Assembly (NCBI GenBank): GCA_005889515.1
Contig: VBHE01000021.1
Span: forward strand, 1-14,846
DNA: 14,846 nucleotides
Reading direction: 5' to 3'
Source of the DNA: Chloroflexota bacterium
GTDB lineage: Bacteria > Chloroflexota > Dormibacteria > Aeolococcales > Aeolococcaceae
Of this stretch, positions 1 to 5,968 are shown piece by piece. Each line of letters begins with the position of its first letter. The first letter of the stretch is position 1. The notes under the pieces are model-generated. The model had not been told where the DNA came from and made no database searches. It was given only the letters and a program-made list of their open reading frames with translations. The position numbers and the translations under genes are program-made.

Positions 1-722
1 CGGCGACCTCGGCGTGGTCGCCGCGGGTGAGCACCGAGCGTCCCAGGGCGCGACCGCGGGCGAGGCAGTCGATCCACGCGACCGAGTACTGGTAGGCGTC
101 GTCCCCGCTCGACATCCGCGCCATCACGTCGTCGAGGTCGCGCGCCCGCTCGGTGTCCATCCGGATGCGCGAGGTGGCGACCGGCTGGAGCCGGAGCTCG
201 GCCTCGACGATGATACCGGTCAGTCCCATCCCGCCGACGGTCGCCCAGAAGAGGTCGGGTCGGAGGTCGGGCGAGAGGGTGAGCGTCGCCTGCGGGGTGC
301 GCAGCCGCAGCGAGAGCACATGGGCCCCGATGCTGCCGTCGCGGTGATGGTTCTTGCCATGGATGTCCGCAGCGATGGCGCCGCCGACGGTGACCTGGCG
401 GGTGCCGGGGGTGACCGGCACGAACGCTGACCCCCGCGCCGGCGCCGACCACCCCGCGCTCGAGGTCGAGGCGGTGGAGACGGTCGAGGCCGGTGCAGAG
501 CACGACGGTGCCGCCGGCGTTCTGGGCGGCGTCGCCGTAGCTGCGTCCCAGCCCGCGAGCGACCAGGCCGCGCGCCGGCGGGGCATCGGCGAGCACGTCG
601 AGCTGCGCCGCGTCGCGGGGCTCGACGACCCGGGCGCGGCTGGGCGCGGTGCGTCCCCAGCCGCAGAGGAGCGCCTCGGCGCCGGTCAGGTCGAGGACGG
701 GCCCGGCCGGCTCACCGGGCAT
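1..722 (-). CDS. dprE1: DprE1-like decaprenylphosphoryl-ribose 2'-oxidase, 3' end off window, internal frame break
   Basis: The product is an FAD-dependent oxidase of the DprE1 family. In mycobacteria, DprE1 oxidises decaprenylphosphoryl-ribose on the way to the arabinose donor. Reading starts at the ATG at 722, overlapping the upstream UbiA gene by 11 nt. The first 99 codons (722-426) give GWGRTAPS and ARGLGRSYGDAAQNAGG, the FAD-binding signature. Homology then continues in another frame from 424 to the window edge, with VPVTPGTRQVTVGG, DIHGKNHH and LFWATVGGMGLTGI. Compared from memory with M. tuberculosis DprE1, about 13 residues are missing exactly where the frame changes, consistent with a deletion of about 38 nt. 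Neither segment contains a stop. The C-terminal half lies outside the window. The family is clear; whether the gene is intact is not, because a real deletion and an assembly error look the same here. Confidence 0.85.
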   Translation of the reverse strand, partial: MPGEPAGPVLDLTGAEALLCGWGRTAPSRARVVEPRDAAQLDVLADAPPARGLVARGLGRSYGDAAQNAGGTVVLCTGLDRLHRLDLERGVVGAGAGVSVRAGHPRHPPGHRRRRHRCGHPWQEPSPRRQHRGPCALAAAAHPAGDAHPLARPPTRPLLGDRRRDGTDRYHRRGRAPAPAGRHLAHPDGHRAGARPRRRDGADVERGRRLPVLGRVDRLPRPRSRPGTLGAHPRRPRRGR

Positions 723-1713
723 AGATCCCCAGGCCGACGAAGACCACGCAGGCCAGGCCCATGAGCTGCAGCGACCGCTCGCCGAGCACGATCTCCTCCG
801 GACCCGCCGTCGACCCCGCCTCGAGGATGAGCGCGTAGCGGAGGATGCCGAGGACGAAGGGCACGATCGAGAGCTCGAACCACGGCACCCCCGGCAGGCT
901 GGCGTTCTTCTCGAACGCCCATAGGCAGTACGCGGTGATGGCGATGCCCGACGCCATCGAGCGCACGTAGCGCAGGAAGGAGACCGAGTACAGCTCGAGG
1001 GTGAGGCGGTGGCTGCCGCGCTCGTCGCCCATGCTCAGGTGCTCGCTGTGGCGCTTGCCCGCGACCATGAAGAGCGATCCGAAGGACACGACGATCAGGA
1101 ACCAGGTCGAGATCGGCACCCCCGCGGCGACGCCGCCGGCGATGGCGCGGATCACGAAGCCGGACGCCACCGCGGCGAGGTCGAAGACCGGCTCGTGCTT
1201 GAGCCACAGGCTGTAGGAGACGGTGATCGCCGCGTAGACGACGACCAGGCCGGCGAGCAGCGGTGAGCCCGCGAGGTCGGCGACGGCGATCGCCGCGAGC
1301 ACCAGCCAGGTGCCGACGACGCGGGCGACGCCGACCGGCACCACCCCGGCCGCGACCGGGCGCAGCCGCTTGTCGGGATGGACGCGGTCGGCCTCGACGT
1401 CGGTGGCGTCGTTGATGAAGTAGATCCCGCTCGCCGCGACGCAGAAGACCGCCGCCGCGAGCAGGGTGTGGAGCAGCGCCCCGCGGTGGCCGAGCACCCC
1501 CGCCGCGCCGGGCGCGGCGAAGACGAGGATGTTCTTGATCCACTGCTTGGGACGCGCGGTACGGACGAGGCCGAGGAGGAGGGGGGCTCCGAGCCGGGCG
1601 CGGACGGCTCCGGCCCGGTGGGCCGGCTCGAGGCGTTCGTAGATGGCCGGGGCTCCATGACGTGGGGCTGGGCGACCCGAGTTCGCGGGGAGGGACCCGC
1701 GAGGCCGGGGCAA
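712..1713 (-). CDS. ubiA: Decaprenyl-phosphate phosphoribosyltransferase (UbiA family)
   Basis: This membrane prenyltransferase-fold enzyme moves 5-phosphoribose from PRPP to a polyprenyl phosphate, the first committed step to lipid-linked arabinose. The 333-residue product has a conserved core from about residue 48. It includes RTARPKQWIKN, the Mg-binding NDATDVEADR motif (101-110), HPDKRLRPVAAG (112-123), IRAIAGG and FMVAGKRHSEH, and about nine hydrophobic segments. It matches the mycobacterial UbiA (Rv3806c) pattern along its length rather than the quinone-pathway UbiA. The start is weak. TTG at 1713 is the only ATG/GTG/TTG codon in frame after the upstream stop (1756-1758) and ahead of the conserved core, yet it overlaps a candidate -10 element, and the first 40 or so residues look unconserved. 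The gene is followed by the DprE1-like gene with an 11-nt overlap, so the two are probably co-translated. Confidence 0.88.
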   Translation of the reverse strand: MPRPRGSLPANSGRPAPRHGAPAIYERLEPAHRAGAVRARLGAPLLLGLVRTARPKQWIKNILVFAAPGAAGVLGHRGALLHTLLAAAVFCVAASGIYFINDATDVEADRVHPDKRLRPVAAGVVPVGVARVVGTWLVLAAIAVADLAGSPLLAGLVVVYAAITVSYSLWLKHEPVFDLAAVASGFVIRAIAGGVAAGVPISTWFLIVVSFGSLFMVAGKRHSEHLSMGDERGSHRLTLELYSVSFLRYVRSMASGIAITAYCLWAFEKNASLPGVPWFELSIVPFVLGILRYALILEAGSTAGPEEIVLGERSLQLMGLACVVFVGLGIYAR

Positions 1714-1721
1714 GGGTAGCA
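1713..1721 (-). promoter_or_regulatory. Candidate extended -10 (TGCTACCCT) ahead of ubiA
   Basis: On the minus strand TGCTACCCT lies in the 42-nt gap between the CHAP gene and ubiA. It matches the extended -10 seen at 3121-3129 and 3283-3291. No -35 is visible at a 17-nt spacing. The element overlaps the TTG taken as the ubiA start, so either the promoter or the start codon is misassigned. Confidence 0.35.
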
Positions 1722-1755
1722 GACGGTGACCCGAGCCTCGGCCGCCGCCGGGGGG

Positions 1756-3111
1756 CTAGCCCACCCCCCGGGCGAGGGCGTCGTCGAACGACGCCGAGAG
1801 GCTCACCGGCGGCGCGTCCCCGAACTCGCGCACCCTGCCCCACGCCGTGATCGTGTACCCGCCGCCGGGGTCGAGCGCGACGATGCCGCGGGCGATGTCC
1901 TGGCCGGGGAAGTAGCCGGTCGACGAGGCGATCGGGGCCACCCCGAAGGTGTGGACGCCGTTCCAGCCGTCCACCACCCAGCCGCCGCCGCCATCGGGGC
2001 GCAGCGCCAGGCCACGGGCGATGTCCCAGCCGGGCCAGTAGGTCGTGGTCTGGAGGATGGGGGCGCCGCCGAAGGGATGCACCCCGCCCCAGCCGTCGAG
2101 CACGTAGCCGCTCACCCCGTCGGCGCGCAGGGTGATCGAGCGGGCGATGTCCCATCTCGGCCAGTACGCGGTCGGGGTGACCACCGGGGCGCCGCCGAAG
2201 GGATGGATGCCCCCCCAGCCGTCGAGCACGTAGCCGCTCACCCCGTCGGGGCGGAGCGCGATCGCGCGGGCGATGTCCCACCCCGGCCAGTACGCCGAGG
2301 CCTGCACCACCGGCGCCTTGCCGAAGTTGTGGACGCCACCCCAGCCGTCGAGCACGTACCCGCCCGCGGCGCCCTCCTGCACCGCGACCCCGCGGGCGAT
2401 GTCCCAGCCCGGCCAGCCCACCGGCTGCGCGAGCGGCGCGGCCGAGCCCCAGGGATGGACCCCGCCGAAGCCGTCGAGCGCGAAGCCTCCCGGCCCGTCC
2501 GAGCCCTTGAGCCCGGTGGGCGCCACCGCCGCGCGCAGCCAGCCGATCACCGGCATCCCCAGCCGCGGCTGCATGGTGGTGCCGTCGAGTGGGAGCCGGG
2601 CATGCCCGGTGGGGCTGGAGAGCGCCCAGTTCTGCTCCACGACGTCGACGTGGTCCGAGCCGACCCCGGCGACCACCGCCACGTGTCCGGCGGGGGAGCC
2701 CGGGGTCGCGCCGAAGATGACCAGGTCGCCGAACTGCGGCGCCACCGCGCCGCCGTTGGGCAGCTGCTGCCACGGCGTCCTGAGCCTGGGTCCGACGTCC
2801 CACATCTGGTACGCGTATGCCACCGGCCAGATCGGCGGCGCGCCGAAGCGCAGTGACGCCCAGCGCTGCGCCAGCTCGACGCACTCGTACCGCAGGCCAT
2901 AGGTCTGCGCGGTGTCCTCGTTGCCGTCCCCGTTGCCGTAGACGTTGAGGTCGCCCAGCGCCGCCGACGCTCCCGCCCAGTCGGCGCCGGCGACCAGCAC
3001 CGTGCCGTAGGGGACCGGCTGCGCACCGGCCCAGTCGTGGGTCAGCAGCACCGGGGTCAGCACCGCGACACAGATGGCGAGAACGTGGAGGAGGACGCGT
3101 CGGACGCGCAT
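1756..3111 (-). CDS. Secreted CHAP-domain amidase/peptidase with six C-terminal 42-residue repeats
   Basis: This is a predicted exported peptidoglycan hydrolase of 451 residues. Residues 1-30 form a signal peptide: a basic MRVRR start, a hydrophobic core, and a likely cleavage after WAGA. A CHAP (NlpC/P60-like) domain spans about 36-195, with the nucleophile Cys77 in YECVELAQRW, His143 in AGHVAVVAGV, and Glu159/Asn161 in EQNWA as the likely third residue. CHAP enzymes cleave peptide or amide bonds in peptidoglycan. Residues 209-451 hold six tandem repeats carrying GYVLDGWGGVHPFG and YWPGWDIARG. The first five are exactly 42 residues apart and the last is degenerate. The same repeat follows GH18 and S53 domains elsewhere in the window. 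The ATG at 3111 lies 9 nt after a good -10 element with no room for a ribosome-binding site, suggesting almost leaderless translation. The substrate is inferred. Confidence 0.88.
   Translation of the reverse strand: MRVRRVLLHVLAICVAVLTPVLLTHDWAGAQPVPYGTVLVAGADWAGASAALGDLNVYGNGDGNEDTAQTYGLRYECVELAQRWASLRFGAPPIWPVAYAYQMWDVGPRLRTPWQQLPNGGAVAPQFGDLVIFGATPGSPAGHVAVVAGVGSDHVDVVEQNWALSSPTGHARLPLDGTTMQPRLGMPVIGWLRAAVAPTGLKGSDGPGGFALDGFGGVHPWGSAAPLAQPVGWPGWDIARGVAVQEGAAGGYVLDGWGGVHNFGKAPVVQASAYWPGWDIARAIALRPDGVSGYVLDGWGGIHPFGGAPVVTPTAYWPRWDIARSITLRADGVSGYVLDGWGGVHPFGGAPILQTTTYWPGWDIARGLALRPDGGGGWVVDGWNGVHTFGVAPIASSTGYFPGQDIARGIVALDPGGGYTITAWGRVREFGDAPPVSLSASFDDALARGVG
1759..2487 (-). repeat. Six tandem 126-nt coding repeats (CHAP protein)
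   Basis: Codons 209-451 of the CHAP protein consist of six in-frame units beginning at residues 209, 251, 293, 335, 377 and 418. The spacing is 42 residues (126 nt) four times and 41 once. Each unit reads roughly GYVLDGWGGVHPFGGAP, then a variable stretch, then YWPGWDIARGIAL and PDG. Units 3 and 4 are the closest pair. Unit 6 has lost most of the consensus but still ends in an ARGVG-like strand. These are protein-level repeats, not a CRISPR array or a mobile element. Confidence 0.92.
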
Positions 3112-3120
3112 GACAGGCGG

Positions 3121-3149
3121 ACCCTAGCAGAGCCGATGGCGCTCGTCAT
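3121..3149 (-). promoter_or_regulatory. Promoter of the CHAP gene, nearly leaderless
   Basis: On the minus strand the -10 is TAGGGT (3126-3121), preceded by TGC to give an extended -10. Seventeen nt upstream lies ATGACG (3149-3144), a four-of-six match to TTGACA. Nine nt separate the -10 from the ATG at 3111, leaving a predicted leader of only about 3 nt. Confidence 0.55.
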
Positions 3150-3164
3150 AGCGCACACGAGAAC

Positions 3165-3179
3165 GTCACACGCCGTGAC
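3165..3179. promoter_or_regulatory. Inverted repeat GTCAC-N5-GTGAC in the divergent intergenic region
   Basis: Between the divergent CHAP and coiled-coil genes (gap 3112-3300) there is a perfect 5-bp inverted repeat, GTCAC and GTGAC, separated by five bases. Its position about 15 nt upstream of the CHAP -35 suggests a transcription-factor site. The arms are short and no regulator is encoded here. I see no gene in the rest of this 189-nt gap. Confidence 0.25.
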
Positions 3180-3282
3180 CGCCTGTTCCGGCCACGCGTT
3201 TCGGTTACAGACGGCGCCCGCATTGCGCCACTCGAGTCGATTGCGGGGCGGCTGTCGCCCCGGCTCTCCGGCGGTGCCGCTC

Positions 3283-3291
3283 TGCTACGCT
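3283..3291 (+). promoter_or_regulatory. Extended -10 (TGCTACGCT) for the glycosyltransferase operon
   Basis: TGC followed by TACGCT (3286-3291) lies 9 nt before the GTG at 3301. This is the same spacing as at the divergent CHAP gene and again leaves almost no leader. No -35 is recognisable, as is common for extended -10 promoters. It would drive 3301-7071. Confidence 0.5.
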
Positions 3292-3300
3292 GCCCGCGCT

Positions 3301-3690
3301 GTGCTGCAGGAGGAGCGGGTCGACGTCGCCGCCCTGGTCGCCGAGGTGGAGGCCGAGGTGGCCCGCCGCCGGGCCGCGGGCGAGTACCCGGAGGAGCTCC
3401 TGCTCCGGCTGCGCGCCGAGTTCGCCGTCGAGGACGAGGTCGAGCCCCCCGAGGCGCTCGCCATCGTCGAGAGCAGCCGGCCGCTGCGCTCCGCCCGCCC
3501 GGTGGTGGGTCCGGCGGTGGTCTTCGGCAAGCGGGCGCTGCGCCGGCTGCTGAGCTGGTACGTGCACCCCGCCGTCCACGACCAGAACCGCTTCAACCTG
3601 GCGCTGCTGCGCGAGCTGCGCTCCCTGGAGGCGAGGCTCGACAGGCTCGAGCGGAGTGTCCGCGACGACGGCGACGAGGCCCATGGGTGA
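3301..3690 (+). CDS. Small coiled-coil-rich protein of unknown function, first gene of the GT operon
   Basis: This is a 129-residue protein I cannot assign to a named family. I chose GTG 3301 because it sits 9 nt after an extended -10; the open frame continues upstream but only through the intergenic region. Residues 1-50 form a highly charged helix (VAEVEAEVARRRAAGEYPEE then LLLRLRAEF). The middle is proline-rich with a basic amphipathic segment (VVFGKRALRRLLSWYVHPAV). The end is a heptad-like helix (NLALLRELRSLEARLDRLER). There is no signal peptide and no clear membrane span. Its stop overlaps the next gene's start by 4 nt (GTGA), so it is co-translated with glycosyltransferases. A role as a scaffold or partner of those enzymes is plausible but rests only on this context. 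Confidence 0.72.
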   Translation: MLQEERVDVAALVAEVEAEVARRRAAGEYPEELLLRLRAEFAVEDEVEPPEALAIVESSRPLRSARPVVGPAVVFGKRALRRLLSWYVHPAVHDQNRFNLALLRELRSLEARLDRLERSVRDDGDEAHG

Positions 3691-4871
3691 GGCTCGCCTT
3701 CGTCACCCCGCGCTACGGCGCGGAGATCCTCGGCGGGGCTGAGACCCAGGTCCGCGACTACGCCGAGCGGCTCGCCGCCGCCGGCCACGACGTCGAGGCG
3801 CTCACCACCTGCGCCGTCGACCACCACACCTGGCGGAACGCGCTCCCGCCCGGAGAGAGCGTCGCCACCGGGGTCCGGGTGCGCCGCTTTGCGGTGACCC
3901 GCCCCCGCGACCACGCGCTCGCCGCCCGCCAGCAGCCGGTGCTCGACGCGGGGCTGTGCCTCGGCCCCGAGGGCGAGCGCGCCTGGGTCGAGAACACCGG
4001 GGTGAGCGAGCCGCTGCTCGAGGCGATCGCCGCCACCGCGCCGCGGGTCGACGCGCTCCTCTTCGCCCCCTACCTGTTCGCCAGCACGGTGCTGGGAGCG
4101 GCGGTGCGGCCCGACCGCAGCCTGGTCATCCCCTGCCTCCACGACGAGGCCTACGCCCGCTTCGCCCCGGTGCAGGCCGCGCTCCGCGGCGCCGCCGGTC
4201 TGATCCTCAACACCGAGGCCGAGCGCGACCTCGCTGCGCGGCTGCTCGGCGAGCTGCCCCCGAACCGGGTGGTGGGCGAGGGCTTCGAGCCCGCCGCCGC
4301 GGTCGACGGCGAGGGCTTCCGCCGCCGCCACCGGCTCGACCGCGACGCCCTCGCCTACGCGGGGAGGCGCGAGCGGGGCAAGAACTACCACCTCGTCCTC
4401 GAGTACGTGACCCTCTACTCCCGGGCGCTCTCCCGGCGCGGCCCGGTGCGGCTGCTCGCCATGGGCGGGGGCCCGCTCCAGCCGCCGGAGTCCGCGCGCC
4501 CGCTCGTCTGCGACCTCGGCTTCGTCGGCCACGGCGAGATGCTCGACGCCCTCGCCGCCTCACTGGCGAGCGTCCAGCTCTCGCGGATGGAGAGCTTCTC
4601 GCGGGTGCTGATGGAGGGCTGGCTGGCGGGGACGCCGGCGATCGTCGACGCCGGCTGCCCGGTCACCCGCGAGCACTGCGCGCAGAGCGGGGGCGGGGTG
4701 TGGGTGGGCGACGCCGAGGAGTTCGCCGAGGTCGTCGACCGCCTCCGCGCCGACCCGGAGCTCCGCGGCCGGATGGTCGACGCCGGCCGCCGCTACGTCG
4801 CCCGCCGCTACAACTGGACGGCGGTGCTCGGCCGGCTCGAGGCCGCGGTGCGGGAGCTGGTCGGAAATTGA
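3687..4871 (+). CDS. GT4-like GT-B glycosyltransferase (first of three in the operon)
   Basis: This is a 394-residue retaining-type GT-B enzyme that probably adds a sugar from a nucleotide donor to an envelope glycan. The N-terminal acceptor domain begins MRLAFVTPRYG with a glycine-rich GGAETQVRDYAERL loop (16-29). The C-terminal donor domain has a basic YAGRRERGKNYH segment (224-235). It also has the E-x7-E motif ESFSRVLME (302-310), typical of GT4. GTG 3687 overlaps the preceding stop in GTGA, with GAGG 7 nt upstream as a ribosome-binding site. It is a clear paralogue of the transferase at 10505: both share VTPR[YF]G, GGAE, TTCAVD and the following TW-N. The sugar and acceptor cannot be read from the sequence. 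Confidence 0.9.
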   Translation: MRLAFVTPRYGAEILGGAETQVRDYAERLAAAGHDVEALTTCAVDHHTWRNALPPGESVATGVRVRRFAVTRPRDHALAARQQPVLDAGLCLGPEGERAWVENTGVSEPLLEAIAATAPRVDALLFAPYLFASTVLGAAVRPDRSLVIPCLHDEAYARFAPVQAALRGAAGLILNTEAERDLAARLLGELPPNRVVGEGFEPAAAVDGEGFRRRHRLDRDALAYAGRRERGKNYHLVLEYVTLYSRALSRRGPVRLLAMGGGPLQPPESARPLVCDLGFVGHGEMLDALAASLASVQLSRMESFSRVLMEGWLAGTPAIVDAGCPVTREHCAQSGGGVWVGDAEEFAEVVDRLRADPELRGRMVDAGRRYVARRYNWTAVLGRLEAAVRELVGN

Positions 4872-5968
4872 GCGGGGGTCCGGCGGTCCACCAGCTCCTC
4901 CCGGTGCTCTCCTACGGCGACGCCATCGGCGGCGCGGTGCTGCGGATGCGGGCGATGCTCCGCGGCCTCGGCTTCCGCTCGACGATCTACGCCGACCTCA
5001 TCGACCGCCGGCTCTCCCGCGAGGCGCGGCCGGCGGACGAGCTCCCCGGCGCGCTCGCGCGCGAGGACGCGCTCCTCTACCACCTCTCCATCGGCTCCCC
5101 CCTCGCCCGGCTCGTCGAGGCCAGCCCGGCTCGGCGGGTGATCGTCTACCACAACCTCACCCCGCCGGAGTTCTACCGGGGGACGAGCCCGAGGGTCGTC
5201 TACTGGCTCGAGCGCGGCGAGCGCGAGCTCCAGCGGCTGGCGCCGCTCGCCGACCTGGTCGTCGGCGACTCCACCTACAACCTCGAGGCGCCGCTCGCGG
5301 CGGGGGCGCGGCGCCACACCGTGATCCCTCCCCCGGTCGACCTCGGCCGGCTCGCGCCCCGGCCGTCCGCCCCGGCGTTGCCCCCGGTCGTCCTCTTCGT
5401 CGGCCGGATCGCCCCGAACAAGCGGCAGGAGGAGCTGATCCGGGTGATCGCCGCGGCGCGCGCGACCACCCTGCCCGAGGCGCGCCTGGTGCTCGCCGGC
5501 AGCGCCGACGACACCGGTGGCTACCTCGCCGGCCTGCACGCCCTCGCCGATCGCCTCGGCGTCGCCGGCTCGGTCGACGTCCCCGGGCGGCGGCTGAGCG
5601 ACGCCGAGCTCGGCGCCCAGTACGCGCAGGCGAGCGTGTTCGCCTGCGCCAGCGACCACGAGGGCTTCTGCATCCCGCTGCTCGAGGCGATGGCGTTCTC
5701 GGTGCCGGTCGTGGCCCACGCCGCCGGGGCGGTGCCGGAGACCCTCGGCGGCGCCGGGGTGCTCGTGAAGAGCCGCGACCCGCTGGTGTGGGCGGAGCTG
5801 GTCGGCAGGGTCGTCGGCGACGGGCGGCTCCGTGGCGAGCTCGCCGCGGCGGGACGGCGCCGGCTCGCCGCCTTCTCCGAGGAGGCGATCTCCGCGCGGC
5901 TCGCGGAGGCGCTGCGCGGCATCGGCGTCTCCCCGCCGCCGCGGCGTCCGCGGAGGTGGGGCCGCTGA
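4868..5968 (+). CDS. GT4-like GT-B glycosyltransferase (second in the operon)
   Basis: This is a 366-residue glycosyltransferase. The start is the TTG at 4868, which overlaps the upstream TGA as TTGA and has GGGAG about 11 nt before it. The N-terminal half has HQLLPVLSYGDAIGGAV (8-24) and VIVYHNLTPPEFY, a pattern of GT4 enzymes working on cell-surface polysaccharides. The C-terminal half has the donor-phosphate-binding VLFVGRIAPNKRQEELI (175-191, Arg180 and Lys185) and the E-x7-E element in HEGFCIPLLEAMAF (264-277, Glu265 and Glu273). Length and motif order are normal and no membrane segment is present. It should act in the cytoplasm on a lipid-linked or protein-bound acceptor. Specificity is unknown. 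Confidence 0.9.
   Translation: MSGGPAVHQLLPVLSYGDAIGGAVLRMRAMLRGLGFRSTIYADLIDRRLSREARPADELPGALAREDALLYHLSIGSPLARLVEASPARRVIVYHNLTPPEFYRGTSPRVVYWLERGERELQRLAPLADLVVGDSTYNLEAPLAAGARRHTVIPPPVDLGRLAPRPSAPALPPVVLFVGRIAPNKRQEELIRVIAAARATTLPEARLVLAGSADDTGGYLAGLHALADRLGVAGSVDVPGRRLSDAELGAQYAQASVFACASDHEGFCIPLLEAMAFSVPVVAHAAGAVPETLGGAGVLVKSRDPLVWAELVGRVVGDGRLRGELAAAGRRRLAAFSEEAISARLAEALRGIGVSPPPRRPRRWGR
5952..5958 (+). promoter_or_regulatory. Perfect Shine-Dalgarno GGAGGTG pointing to CTG 5965
   Basis: GGAGGTG lies 6 nt before CTG 5965, which forms a CTGA overlap with the previous stop. The nearest conventional start, GTG 5956, lies inside this ribosome-binding site. The site therefore favours CTG as the true start of the third glycosyltransferase. 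Confidence 0.45.

Noticed and set aside
14..430. Plus-strand open frame at the left edge
   Set aside because: The minus strand here encodes unmistakable DprE1 motifs; the plus-strand product has no recognisable pattern.
1759..2487. Regular 126-nt repeats as a CRISPR array or satellite DNA
   Set aside because: The period is a multiple of three, the reading frame is kept, and identity is at the protein level throughout with no unique spacers.
686..2884. 732-codon open frame on the minus strand, and several other long open frames opposite or out of phase with the genes
   Set aside because: The product is an Arg/Pro/Ala-rich low-complexity string covering parts of two well-supported genes in another frame. 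At this G+C content stops are rare, so such frames arise by chance.
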